Source: Phycisphaerales bacterium (GTDB lineage Bacteria > Planctomycetota > Phycisphaerae > Phycisphaerales > UBA1924). Taken from it: a stretch of DNA of 64,000 bases. Below, one piece after another: positions 9,192 to 17,170 of the stretch; the first letter of the stretch is position 1, and the number at the start of each line of letters is the position of its first letter. The stretch covers positions 226,314 to 290,313 of the forward strand of contig CAJPFG010000003.1 in assembly GCA_905339235.1 (NCBI GenBank). Reading direction: 5' to 3'. Under the pieces are notes generated by a model that searched no databases, was not told where the DNA came from, and worked only from the letters and a program-made list of their open reading frames with translations. A program made the translations under genes and the position numbers.

Positions 9192-10589
9192 TCAGTGCGA
9201 GTGACCGTGGCCGTCGGGGTTCTGCGCGGGCGCGGCGGGCTCCGGCGCGCCGGGCACGAAGCCGCGAAGCTGCGAGAGGCTGAACGCGCCGCTCACAGCG
9301 ATCACATCGCCGGGCACCAGACCTAGCTTGATCTCGACCACGCGATCATCACGGACGCCCGCGGCGATGTCGCGCTTCTTGTAGACGACGTCGTCACTCT
9401 TCCCCTCCCTTACGAAGACGTACTGAAGGGGACCCTCTTTGACGATGGCCGACGCCGGGATCACCACCGCCGAGTCGTTGGCGGCAATCACGATCGACAG
9501 GTCCACGAACTGACCCTGGCGGAGCAGCCCCTTCGCGTTCTCCGCATCAACCAACACGTGCGCGGTGCGCTTGGTGGCGTCGATCACCGGGCTGACGAAG
9601 CGGACCGATCCTTCCGCGACCACATCGCTTGCCGCGCCGACGCCGCGTCGGATGCGGACCTTGCTGCCGCTGGCAGCAGTGAGGCGGTCGACGAGGCCTT
9701 CGGGCAACTCGCCCTCGATCTGGACCCGCGCGAAGTCCCCGATCGTCAGCAGGGGCTGACCGGCTTCGACGCCCTGGCCGACCGCCGCGCTTCGTGTGGT
9801 GACCACGCCGTCGATCGGTGCCAGAAAGCGAATCAGGCCCGGCCGAGCGGGATCGGCGAGCACTTCGACCGCGTGCGGATCGTTCTCAGCGGGGAGTGTT
9901 CCCCTGAGAGCCTCCGCTGAAGCGTGTGTGGTTTCGACCTGTTTCCGCAGCGAGACAAGCTCCGCCCGAGCCTGCTCCAAGGCGACCCGGCGAAGGCCGG
10001 CGTCGGCCCGCAGCTTGATCGCTTCGGATCTGCGTTGAGTCAGCAGGTTGGCGGAGACGTTTTCGCCCGCACTCGTGAGTCTCTGTACCTCGGCCTCGAG
10101 CAGTTCCGCGCCTTGCGTGAGGGCGGGCAGCTCGATCTCAAGCGACTGCACCTGCGACTCAGCCCGCTTCAGCTCAGCGTTCAGCCGCTCGGATTCTCCT
10201 TCCAACCGGCGGACGTCATAGAGCAGCTTGGCCATCTCCGGCGAATCAACCTCGGCCAGCGTCGCGCCCTTCACAACGAGGTCGCCCGGCTGGACGGCGA
10301 CAAGGCGAACTACGCCCGCGTAGCGCGGTGAGACGGCCACCAGCGCGTCCGGGCGCGCCCGGACCATTCCGGTCAGGCGGACAACATCTTCGACCTGGCC
10401 GAAGTCCACCTCGGCGGTGGCAAGGCCAATCGCCGCAGCGGTCGCCTCCGAGACCCTCTTCGGCGCGTTCGGATCGAACGTCGCCCCGGAGGGTTTATTG
10501 TGCCCTTCGTGGGCGTAGACAGGAATCAGGATCGCCGCGGTAGCGAGCGCCAGTGCGCCCAGCCCCACAGCCGCGCGTGAGCGTGCCAT
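9192..10589 (-). CDS. HlyD/CusB-family periplasmic adaptor of the RND pump
   Basis: A 465-residue protein with an N-terminal signal ending PVYA and a metal-binding start (HEGHNK) to the mature chain. It has two lipoyl half-motifs (VQPGDLVVKGATLAEVDSP and FLAPIDGVVTTRSAAVGQ), a long coiled-coil hairpin between them (about residues 120-230), a beta-barrel domain and a His-rich end (DGHGHSH). GGAGG lies 6 nt before ATG 10589. It joins the inner-membrane pump to the outer-membrane channel. The His-rich ends suggest it also binds the exported metal. Confidence 0.93.
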   Translation of the reverse strand: MARSRAAVGLGALALATAAILIPVYAHEGHNKPSGATFDPNAPKRVSEATAAAIGLATAEVDFGQVEDVVRLTGMVRARPDALVAVSPRYAGVVRLVAVQPGDLVVKGATLAEVDSPEMAKLLYDVRRLEGESERLNAELKRAESQVQSLEIELPALTQGAELLEAEVQRLTSAGENVSANLLTQRRSEAIKLRADAGLRRVALEQARAELVSLRKQVETTHASAEALRGTLPAENDPHAVEVLADPARPGLIRFLAPIDGVVTTRSAAVGQGVEAGQPLLTIGDFARVQIEGELPEGLVDRLTAASGSKVRIRRGVGAASDVVAEGSVRFVSPVIDATKRTAHVLVDAENAKGLLRQGQFVDLSIVIAANDSAVVIPASAIVKEGPLQYVFVREGKSDDVVYKKRDIAAGVRDDRVVEIKLGLVPGDVIAVSGAFSLSQLRGFVPGAPEPAAPAQNPDGHGHSH

Positions 10590-10746
10590 GCGAGACCTCC
10601 GGTGAGGGTGCGAGAACAGGTCAGTCAGATGGATGGGGTGCGCCGAAGCGCGATGGGGGCGCGCGGCAGCCCGCCGACGATTCCGGAGTCTCCAATCGCA
10701 CTTTTAGCGCTTCGGCGACTGCGAATCGTCGGTACGGGCCGAATTG

Positions 10747-11229
10747 CTACACGATGAGCGCGCAGTGCAGGCGCAGAAGCGATGTCTGCGGTCGTTCGAC
10801 GACGCGCTGCTCCCGATCCAAGGCCCGGAACAGGGCTGTCGGAAGCACATCAGCGGGCAGGGCCCAGTCGAGAACAGCGATGACCACTGGCGCGGGCAAC
10901 TCGACGGTCGACTGCTGGACCGTGAGCATCATCCCGCTGTTCTTGCCGCAGTCGCAGTCGTGCTCGTCACCCGGCGCGCACGGCTTGGGGGAGTGATCGT
11001 CCCCATCGTTGGACGCAGGCCCGTCTTGGTGCTCATGGTGGGAGGAGTGAACGTGGCTCGCCCCGTCGGCGTGAACATGAGCCAGTGTCTCGCCTTGGCG
11101 ATCCGAAGCAGGAGCCTGGCACGGACCGCACGCGCTGAACCAAGAGTGGAAGTTGCAGCAGCAGAATGGAACCGCGACCGCCAAGAGGACGGTCACGAGA
11201 AGCCGGAATGGACTGCCGCGGTGGAGCAT
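10747..11229 (-). CDS. Small exported His/Cys-rich protein, first gene of the metal operon
   Basis: From ATG 11229 the protein has 160 residues: a hydrophobic leader (FRLLVTVLLAVAVPFCCC), then a His/Asp-rich stretch (HVHADGASHVHSSHHEHQDG) and paired cysteines (DEHDCDCGK). A longer frame is open to 11292, but the operator and -10 box found at 11228-11245 argue for starting at or after 11229. Proteins of this size and composition head metal-efflux operons in several planctomycetes. No enzymatic motif is seen; metal buffering or sensing in the periplasm is inferred. The start is uncertain. Confidence 0.5.
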   Translation of the reverse strand: MLHRGSPFRLLVTVLLAVAVPFCCCNFHSWFSACGPCQAPASDRQGETLAHVHADGASHVHSSHHEHQDGPASNDGDDHSPKPCAPGDEHDCDCGKNSGMMLTVQQSTVELPAPVVIAVLDWALPADVLPTALFRALDREQRVVERPQTSLLRLHCALIV

Positions 11230-11245
11230 ACTTCCCCGGAGTATA
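11228..11245 (-). promoter_or_regulatory. RcnR/CsoR-type operator overlapping the -10 box of the metal operon
   Basis: On the minus strand the sequence is TATACTCCGGGGAAGTAT. It contains TACT-N7-AGTA with a G-rich centre and perfect ATACT/AGTAT arms, which is the arm layout known for RcnR/DmeR-type (TACT-G6-N-AGTA) operators. The first hexamer, TATACT, is also a good -10 box; no clear -35 is visible 16-19 bp upstream. A repressor here would block transcription of the whole efflux operon. No CsoR/RcnR gene is present in the window. Confidence 0.5.
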
Positions 11246-11674
11246 TCGGTGGTCATGGTACGGCGTTGCGGACCCGCGGGTTCGATTTCCACCGAGCGGT
11301 CGACCCGAGGCTATCGGTTCAGGGAACTTTCCGCCCGACCGGATGGCTACCCCTCGTGGCCGAGGGAGGCGTCGTCGCGCGTCAACCGGCAAGTTTGGTC
11401 CACAGGCCCCGGATCACCTGTTGTGAGAATTGGTTCGCCGAAGCTTTGAATACGGACGCTCAACACGCCACATGTGGTTCGCACGAACGCACCGGAGGGA
11501 CGCGCCCGTGCCTCCGATCTCGGCGGCGTCGGGCGTGAGCGACGGAGCCCCGTTCGAGCCGGGCTATCCACCCGCCATTTGCATACCCCCGGGTTGCGAG
11601 ACTCGCTGGTTGTCGTTTGAGTTTGCATGCCTCAGACTTCGCTTCCCACGTTCACGAGGTCCGTCGGGCTGTTG
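11246..11674. other. Region without a recognisable gene
   Basis: About 430 bp between the head of the metal operon and the last gene of the recombinase module. Frames on both strands here look like shadows, and nothing resembling a known protein or RNA was seen. It must contain the upstream part of the metal-operon promoter and the terminator of the recombinase module, but no strong hairpin with a T-tract was found. Confidence 0.4.
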
Positions 11675-12106
11675 TCAGTTCTGTGGGCCACGTGCAGCGC
11701 CCGCCAACTCCCGCCAGCGCCGACGCTGCTCGCGCCAGTCCGAGACGGCGCACACTGTGCGCAGTTCGTGCTCGCTGACTGCATCCCGCTCACGCTCAAC
11801 GCGAGGCAGGAAAAGCAACTCCTCCTGGATGTCCGGAGCCAGGCACAGCAGGTCCATGATCTGGCTGATCCGAGCCCGTGTGATCTGGCCGAGGCGGGCC
11901 AGATCGGCATGGGATTCGACCTCTCCCAGCCGAACCAGCTCCTCGAACCGGATCGCTAAGGCCATCAGACGGGAGATGCGAGGCACGCGGTCGCGTTCTA
12001 CCGCCGGCGCGGCGGGCTCGACGCCGACGTTGACCTCTTTCCGGCCGGCCGTCCCCCGCGTGAAGTGCACCGGGAACTCGATCGTGACCTCGTCCATGCC
12101 GTTCAT
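11675..12106 (-). CDS. Small HTH protein linked to the serine recombinase
   Basis: 143 residues. The middle (LARLGQITRARISQIMDLLCLAPDIQEELL, about 69-98) looks like a KorB/ParB-type helix-turn-helix. The N-terminus has a short beta segment (VTIEFPVHFTRG), and the C-terminus is Arg/Trp rich. Its ATG overlaps the recombinase stop as ATGA, so the two are co-translated. Small HTH proteins in this position accompany large serine recombinases in mobile elements. A DNA-binding helper or directionality factor is inferred, not shown. Confidence 0.7.
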   Translation of the reverse strand: MNGMDEVTIEFPVHFTRGTAGRKEVNVGVEPAAPAVERDRVPRISRLMALAIRFEELVRLGEVESHADLARLGQITRARISQIMDLLCLAPDIQEELLFLPRVERERDAVSEHELRTVCAVSDWREQRRRWRELAGAARGPQN

Positions 12107-13695
12107 GCTGCCTCCTCATCTTCAGCGGGCGACTGGCCGAGCGTCCGCAGCCCCGCAGGATGGAGTGTGATCGATACCGTCTTCTTCGCGCCGTCGTAAT
12201 CCACCCGCTTGACCAGGTTCGCCAGCATCGCCGCCTGTTCACGCGGGTAGAGCACGTCCCACGTCGCCGCGAACTCGCGGAGCGCCTCCGCGACTTCGGC
12301 CTGGGTGATCGACTCGCTCTGCATCTGGTCCCTCTCGGCGCGAAGAGCCCGCGCCTGCTCGTTGGCCGCGGCGAGGCGTTCGTGAAGGTCGGCCAGACGG
12401 GCGGCGGCGTTGGCGTCCGTGCCGGCCGTCATCGCGGCCTTGCGGATGTCGCCCTCAATCTTCTGGATCTCGCGCTTGCTCGCAGTGTGGTCCTTCTCGA
12501 TCTGGGCGCTCCGAGAGCGGACGCCGCTCTGCAACTGGCGGAATGTGGCGGCGACCAGCGTGGCGTCGCCGCCTATGTGTTTGATCCGGTCGACCACCAG
12601 CCGCTCGATCTGTTCCGCGGGCAGCGAACCCGACGGGCACGCGTGCCAGCCCTGCTTCTGGGCGACGTAGCACACGTAGTAGCGGTAGGCCGCCTTTCCG
12701 TCCTTGACGCTGTAGGAGTGGCCCATCGCGTGCCCGCACGGGCCGCAGTGGATCAGACCCTTGAGCAGCGCCCCGTGCTGGTTGCGGACGTGCATGCCGC
12801 CGGTGCGACCGTTGTGCTTGATGATTCCGTACACCTGCTGCCAGAGCGGTTCGTCGATGATGGCGGCGTGCTCGCCGGCGAACAGTTCCTTCTTGTGCTT
12901 GATCTTGCCAACGTAGGCCGGGTTGGTGAGCAAGTTGATCAGCAGGTGTTTGTCCCACACGCGGCCGCCGACCGCCGTGCCCTTGCGGGTCGTCCATCGC
13001 TTGCTCGTACAGCCGCGGGCGTTGAGGATCTGGGCCACTTTGGTGAGCGAGCGGTGCTCCAGGTACAGTTGGTAGATTTCGCGGACGACCTCCGCCTCCG
13101 CCGCGTTGACCACGAGTTTGCTTCCGCCAGCGGGCTGGGGCGCGAGGTCGTACCCCAGGATCGGCTTGCCGCCGAACCACTTGCCCTTTCGCTTGGAGGC
13201 GGCGATCTTGTCGCGGGTGCGCTCGGAGATGATCTCTCGCTCGAACTGCGCGAACGAGAGCAGGATGTTCAGCGTGAGCCGCCCCATCGATTGCGTGGTG
13301 TTGAATTGCTGCGTCACCGACACGAACGAAACGCGGTGCTTCTCAAACACCGACATCATCCGGGCGAAGTCCATCAAGGAACGCGAGAGACGGTCCACCT
13401 TGTAGACCACCACGCAGTTCACCTTGCCGGCCTCGATGTCGGCCATCAGCCGCTGGCAGCCCGGACGGTCGGTGTTCCCGCCGGTGAAGCCGCCGTCGTT
13501 GTACTGGTCGGGCAGCGCGACCCAGCCCTCGTGCTTCATGCTGGCGACGTAGGCCTCGCCGCTCTCGCGCTGGGCGTGCAGCGAGTTGAACTCCTGCTCG
13601 AGTCCCTGCTCGCTCGACTTACGGGTGTAGATAGCGCAGCGGACGGTCGCCACGCCGACGTTCTTCGCGGGTTTGGTTTCGACCGAGGTCCTCAT
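12103..13695 (-). CDS. Large serine recombinase
   Basis: 530 residues from ATG 13695, which has GGAGGG just upstream and overlaps the preceding stop as ATGA. The catalytic N-terminal resolvase domain has AIYTRKSSEQ (nucleophile Ser) and VYKVDRLSRSLMDFARM. A recombinase domain follows (GYDLAPQ...NPAYVG), then a zinc-ribbon (HCGPCGHAMGHS...CYVAQ...HACPSG) and a coiled coil (about residues 375-440). This is the architecture of phage- and element-encoded integrases that recombine att sites. With the DUF2924 gene upstream and the tRNA-Asn beyond, it is the likely integrase of an island. No frameshift is seen, so it may be active. Confidence 0.93.
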   Translation of the reverse strand: MRTSVETKPAKNVGVATVRCAIYTRKSSEQGLEQEFNSLHAQRESGEAYVASMKHEGWVALPDQYNDGGFTGGNTDRPGCQRLMADIEAGKVNCVVVYKVDRLSRSLMDFARMMSVFEKHRVSFVSVTQQFNTTQSMGRLTLNILLSFAQFEREIISERTRDKIAASKRKGKWFGGKPILGYDLAPQPAGGSKLVVNAAEAEVVREIYQLYLEHRSLTKVAQILNARGCTSKRWTTRKGTAVGGRVWDKHLLINLLTNPAYVGKIKHKKELFAGEHAAIIDEPLWQQVYGIIKHNGRTGGMHVRNQHGALLKGLIHCGPCGHAMGHSYSVKDGKAAYRYYVCYVAQKQGWHACPSGSLPAEQIERLVVDRIKHIGGDATLVAATFRQLQSGVRSRSAQIEKDHTASKREIQKIEGDIRKAAMTAGTDANAAARLADLHERLAAANEQARALRAERDQMQSESITQAEVAEALREFAATWDVLYPREQAAMLANLVKRVDYDGAKKTVSITLHPAGLRTLGQSPAEDEEAA

Positions 13696-14213
13696 GCCTT
13701 GCCCTCCGTGATGCCGGGCTTGCAGAGCCCGAAGAATCGGAATCCGTTCCAATGCGAACCGGTCACCTTCGCCGCGATGGCGCTGAGCGACCGGAAGACC
13801 TCGCCCTCGTACTCGAACCCCTTGGGCAGCACCCGGACCAGCACGGCTCGGCCCTTGTACTGGCGTCGGAGCACCGACCCGGGCGCGGGTAGGCGTGCGT
13901 CATCGCCCGCGGGGAGGGCAACGCGGACCACGCTCTCGCCGTTGGCCCGCGGCGTCGGCCCGTCCGACGCTGACACGCGTGGCGGGCTTCGCCGCAGATC
14001 GGCGTCGTTGGCCAGTTCGCGTGCCCGCTGGCGTGCCCGCTCCGAGAGGTCCCCCTCCCGTAGCGCCTGCATCCGCCAGAGAATCCGTTTGATGAGCAGC
14101 ACCTTGTGGTGCGTCCGCGTTTCTTCGCCGTAGACTTTGGCGTACCGCTGCTTCAGTTGCGGCACGGTCATCATCTCCAAGGCCCGCTCGGCTGCATTCA
14201 CATCGATCGCCAT
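13692..14213 (-). CDS. DUF2924-domain protein
   Basis: 173 residues. The N-terminal half has MTVPQLKQRYAKVYGEETRTHHKVLLIKRILWRMQAL, and the C-terminal half has PGSVLRRQYKGRAVLVRVLPKGFEYEGEVFRSLSAIAAKVTGSHWNGFRFFGL cut across short motifs typical of DUF2924. That family is known almost only from mobile elements, next to serine recombinases. It overlaps the recombinase start by 4 nt. The role is unknown; the FEYEGEVFRSLSAIA part resembles small DNA-binding modules. Confidence 0.85.
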   Translation of the reverse strand: MAIDVNAAERALEMMTVPQLKQRYAKVYGEETRTHHKVLLIKRILWRMQALREGDLSERARQRARELANDADLRRSPPRVSASDGPTPRANGESVVRVALPAGDDARLPAPGSVLRRQYKGRAVLVRVLPKGFEYEGEVFRSLSAIAAKVTGSHWNGFRFFGLCKPGITEGKA

Positions 14214-14237
14214 TCGGGGTCTCCGTTCTCGTGGCCG

Positions 14238-14471
14238 TTAACCACGCGACCCATCAGGGCGGGCATGCTCGGACAGTTCAAGGCGAGCCGGAGAGCCTTC
14301 TTGATGCTCGATGTTCGACCCCGAAATCGCGACCTGTCGCCGCCGGCGGCGGATGCCTTCGGCGAGGATGGCGGCGATGCCGTCCAGCCGCGCGGCGGGC
14401 GTGGTTGGGCCATTGGGGTCGAGCGTGGCGGTGGGGGCGGGAGCATCGTCCATGAGCGCGGTGTTGTGCAC
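14238..14471 (-). CDS. Small recombinase-module protein
   Basis: A 77-residue frame starting GTG 14471 with GGAGG 8 nt upstream; a longer ATG start at 14498 is open but lacks that site. It contains PAARLDGIAAILAEGIRRRRRQ, a short amphipathic helix, and ends with a hydrophilic tail. Genes with an RLxxIAAILAEG pattern commonly precede DUF2924 and recombinase genes, which supports it being real. No function can be given. Confidence 0.5.
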   Translation of the reverse strand: MHNTALMDDAPAPTATLDPNGPTTPAARLDGIAAILAEGIRRRRRQVAISGSNIEHQEGSPARLELSEHARPDGSRG

Positions 14472-14691
14472 GGGCACATCCTCCGTGAAGGGGGACATGC
14501 ATCCGTGCGGGCGTGCGCGTGGCGCTCGGCTTCGCACCTGATGCTGGAATGGGGCCCGCGTCCGGTGCGGGCCGTCTGCCTTCTGAATACGCGAAACGGT
14601 CAGGGAGCGCCGCGGACGGCGAAGGGCACCCCTCGTTCACCCCGGCAGCGCGTTAACCCCGACGCCCAGAGAGTTTGAGAGCGCGGAGAGA

Positions 14692-14821
14692 CTTTTGGCC
14701 CCCAACCCCGGCGTGGCGACCGATCCGCCGATACGATGTCTCGGATTCGAGAGCGCTCGGCGAATCGTGGACTCTCAGGAAGTCCCACGAATCCCGAGAG
14801 ATACTCGCGGTGGGCCAAAAG
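14692..14821. repeat. Nested inverted repeats between recombinase module and tRNA-Asn
   Basis: CTTTTGGCCC at 14692-14701 is matched exactly by GGGCCAAAAG at 14812-14821. Inside lie further arms: TCTCGGATTCG at 14739-14749 with CGAATCCCGAGA at 14788-14799, and GAATCGTGGACT at 14762-14773 with AGTCCCACGAATC at 14781-14793. No open frame explains this stretch. It could be a recombination (att) site, a structured RNA, or a decayed element end. Confidence 0.5.
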
Positions 14822-14836
14822 CCCAGACCGTTAACG

Positions 14837-14863
14837 AGAAAAGGCCTCTTTACGAGGCCTTTC
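14837..14863 (-). terminator. Terminator of the tRNA-Asn gene
   Basis: On the minus strand AAAGGCCTC-GTAA-AGAGGCCTTTTC forms a 9-bp stem with a tetraloop ending in a T-rich tail, a few bases after the tRNA 3' end. Confidence 0.75.
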
Positions 14864-14869
14864 TCAGAA

Positions 14870-14941
14870 CTCCCCCACTAGGACTCGAACCTAGAACCTA
14901 CCGGTTAACAGCCGGTCGCTCTACCATTGAGCTATGGAGGA
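14870..14941 (-). tRNA. tRNA-Asn (anticodon GTT)
   Basis: A 72-nt cloverleaf on the minus strand. The acceptor arm TCCTCCA pairs with TGGGGGA, the D arm contains AGCTCAATGGTAGAGC, the anticodon stem is CCGGC-TGTTAAC-CGG with anticodon GTT, and the T arm is CTAGG-TTCGAGT-CCTAG. CCA is not encoded. Its 3' end faces the recombinase module, which is the usual side for an integrated island. Confidence 0.96.
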
Positions 14942-15178
14942 ATCGCACGCGTCGGGGCCGTTTCTGGCCGCGGGGCGTTTGGGGGCGGGACGGGCTGGTC
15001 CCGGGTGAGAAGGCTAGCCGGTACCCTTTATCGGTCAAGCGGGCGGGTGGGTGAAGTTCGGTTGTCGGGACCACCTGGCACTGGCGGCGGTTGGGCCGCG
15101 GCCAGCGTCGGGCCTCCGGCTTCGGCCGCGGCTTTCAGGCTTTCGGCCCTGGCGAATACCGACGATCACCACGACGGA

Positions 15179-15207
15179 TTGAGGGGGGCGAGGTCGGGGG
15201 CTATCAT
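15179..15207 (+). promoter_or_regulatory. Probable rpmE promoter
   Basis: TTGAGG at 15179-15184 and TATCAT at 15202-15207 are separated by 17 bp and lie 39 bp before the rpmE ATG. The rest of the 305-bp gap between tRNA-Asn and rpmE shows no gene. Confidence 0.5.
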
Positions 15208-15246
15208 CCCAGCCCGTTCCGTGCCGAACGGGCCCAGAGGTGCTCC

Positions 15247-15474
15247 ATGAAAGAAGGCGTCCATCCGCGGTACTTCAATAACTGCAAGGTCTTCCACAAC
15301 GGCCAGGTCGTGATGACGGTCGGGGCGACGGTGCCCGAGTTGCACGTGGAAGTGTGGTCGGGGTCGCACCCGTTCTTCACCGGCAAGCACACGTTCGTGG
15401 ACGCCGCGGGACGCGTCGAGAAGTTCCAGCGCAAGTACGCCGGGGACTATTTCTCGAAGAGCAAGAAGGCCTGA
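15247..15474 (+). CDS. rpmE: 50S ribosomal protein L31, zinc-less variant
   Basis: 75 residues starting MKEGVHPRYFNNCKVF, with the L31 core (VWSGSHPFFTGKHTF, DAAGRVEKFQRKY). It is a component of the large ribosomal subunit at the central protuberance. Zinc-binding L31 proteins have CxC and CxxC pairs. Here those positions read CKV and WSGS, so only one Cys remains and the protein should not bind zinc. The longer upstream frame has no support as a start. A strong terminator follows. Confidence 0.93.
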   Translation: MKEGVHPRYFNNCKVFHNGQVVMTVGATVPELHVEVWSGSHPFFTGKHTFVDAAGRVEKFQRKYAGDYFSKSKKA

Positions 15475-15498
15475 GACACGCGAACCTCGATTCCACCA

Positions 15499-15535
15499 CG
15501 CCCGGTCGAAATCGGCCGGGCGTTCTGTTTTTTTT
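15499..15535 (+). terminator. Rho-independent terminator after rpmE
   Basis: CGCCCGG ... CCGGGCG (15499-15522) forms a 7-bp GC stem with inner pairing, followed by a T-rich tail to 15535. It sits 25 bp after the rpmE stop. Confidence 0.85.
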
Positions 15536-15635
15536 GGGGGGTCAGGGCGCAACCCGCCGGTTGGCCATGAACGGACCAAGGTGCCATTTCGGTCGCCTTC
15601 GGACGGGTCTGGCGCATGACTGCTCGGCGGCCGGG

Positions 15636-17012
15636 CTACCGCACCAGCCCCACCGGCTCGAATCCCTTCCGATACTCCCGGCGGACGATCGTCTTGTTGG
15701 CCTCGGCGTGATTGGTAAACGCCAATCTCTCGCGGTCCCATTCCAGAACCTGGCCGGGGAACTTGGCGGCCTTCACCGCCAGCAGGCCCGGCTCGGTGCA
15801 GCGCAGGCCGATGTTCAACGGCATCCACAGATGGGGCGTGTCTTTGCCCAGGGCCTTGTCAACCCAGGCGTGCCAGTGGTTGAACTGCTCGTACGCGGGG
15901 AGGCCGGGCCATTGCATTCCGTCGGTCTTCTGGCCGTCGCGCCAAATCTCCAGCGGGCCCTCGGGCGCGAGGACCAGCGTGCCGCCCTCGCAGACCACGA
16001 TGGTGAGGATGCCGCTGGGCCACTCGCCCTCGCCCACGCCGACCTGGGCGCGGTCGGGCTTCAGGTCGGAGTCGTAGAAGTAGAAGTTGCAGGTCGAGTT
16101 CGCGAACTTGTCGCCGCTCACGGGGTAGGTAAGCGTCGAGAGCACGCGGTCGGCGTGGAAGAACGAAAGATCGCGTGACGGCGTCCGCGAGCAGACCCTC
16201 TCGGGGCTCTGCAGTTCCGGGAACGCGTAGAAAAGCACGTCGGTCAGGTGGACGACCCAATCGGCGATCTGGCCGCCGCCGTACTTCCACCAACTGCGCC
16301 ATTGGCGCTGAACCATGTTCGGGCGGCAAGGCTCCTCCTGAGCGCCATTCAGCCAGAGGTTGTAGTCAAAGCCCGCGGGCGGGTCGATGGGGTCGCCCAC
16401 CGGGCCGCTGGCGAAGTAGTGGCCGCCCGCGCGGGCGCCGCCGCCAAAGGCGATGTGCACCTCGATCACACGCCCCAGGCCGCCGCTCTTGAGGATGTCC
16501 ACGGCCGCGCGGCGCGGCGCGTGCTCGATCCGCTGGGCGCCGGTCTGCGTCACCAGGTCCGGACGCTCTCGCACGGCGCGGCCGAGCGTTTCCAGTTCTT
16601 CGAGTTGCTGAACCACCGGCTTCTGCGCGTACAGGTGCTTGCCCCGCGAGAGCGCGAGCGTCATGATGCTGCAGTGCGAGTGATCCGGCGTCGCGACAAC
16701 TACCGCGTCGAACTTGTCGCCGTGCTTGTCGAAGGCCTCGCGGTAGTCCGAGCAGGTAAAGGCGCTGGGATGGTCCTTCGCCGCCTCGGAGATGGCGTTG
16801 GCGTCCACATCGCACAAGCCCACCATGTCAACGAGCGGGTGGGCCGCGATCGTGCGGCGGTCGTGCCCGCCGATCGTGCCGACGACCCCGATGGAGAGCA
16901 CGCGAAGACGGGTGTCGCGCAGGGCCGCGAACAGGCGCGGCCCTGTGAGGGCGACGGCGCCCGCGGCGGTGATGTGCCGGACAAACTGACGACGGGAGAT
17001 CTTGCTGTTCAT
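15636..17012 (-). CDS. Tat-exported Gfo/Idh/MocA-family oxidoreductase
   Basis: 458 residues from ATG 17012, which has GAGAGGG upstream. The leader has the twin-arginine motif SRRQFVRHITAAGAVAL, so it is exported folded. A Rossmann region follows (VLSIGVVGTIGGHD, DMVGLCDVDANAI) with the family pattern DAVVVATPDHSH and KHLYAQKPV, where the Lys-Pro is the conserved catalytic/cofactor pair. The C-terminal alpha/beta domain includes WWKYGGGQIADWVVHLTDVL. It is probably an NAD(P)-dependent sugar or inositol-type dehydrogenase acting in the periplasm; planctomycetes have many paralogs. It stands alone here, convergent with rpmE. The substrate is unknown. Confidence 0.9.
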   Translation of the reverse strand: MNSKISRRQFVRHITAAGAVALTGPRLFAALRDTRLRVLSIGVVGTIGGHDRRTIAAHPLVDMVGLCDVDANAISEAAKDHPSAFTCSDYREAFDKHGDKFDAVVVATPDHSHCSIMTLALSRGKHLYAQKPVVQQLEELETLGRAVRERPDLVTQTGAQRIEHAPRRAAVDILKSGGLGRVIEVHIAFGGGARAGGHYFASGPVGDPIDPPAGFDYNLWLNGAQEEPCRPNMVQRQWRSWWKYGGGQIADWVVHLTDVLFYAFPELQSPERVCSRTPSRDLSFFHADRVLSTLTYPVSGDKFANSTCNFYFYDSDLKPDRAQVGVGEGEWPSGILTIVVCEGGTLVLAPEGPLEIWRDGQKTDGMQWPGLPAYEQFNHWHAWVDKALGKDTPHLWMPLNIGLRCTEPGLLAVKAAKFPGQVLEWDRERLAFTNHAEANKTIVRREYRKGFEPVGLVR

Positions 17013-17170
17013 GGGAACCCTCTCGGCCGTGGCGATGCACGCCAGTGCGCGACAGTCTACCGACTTTTGGCGTGTGTGGGCCGGCGTCCGGGCGGACCAC
17101 GGGTCTGCCTTACGGTCGTCGGCGGCCCCGCGGAACTGCGGAGCCCTTCTCGACACGTGCGACGCGGTCC

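Noticed and set aside
10050..10070. GAGACGTTTTCG inside the adaptor gene as a sixth LacI operator
   Set aside because: It lies inside a coding region of an unrelated operon and lacks the TGAAA arm.
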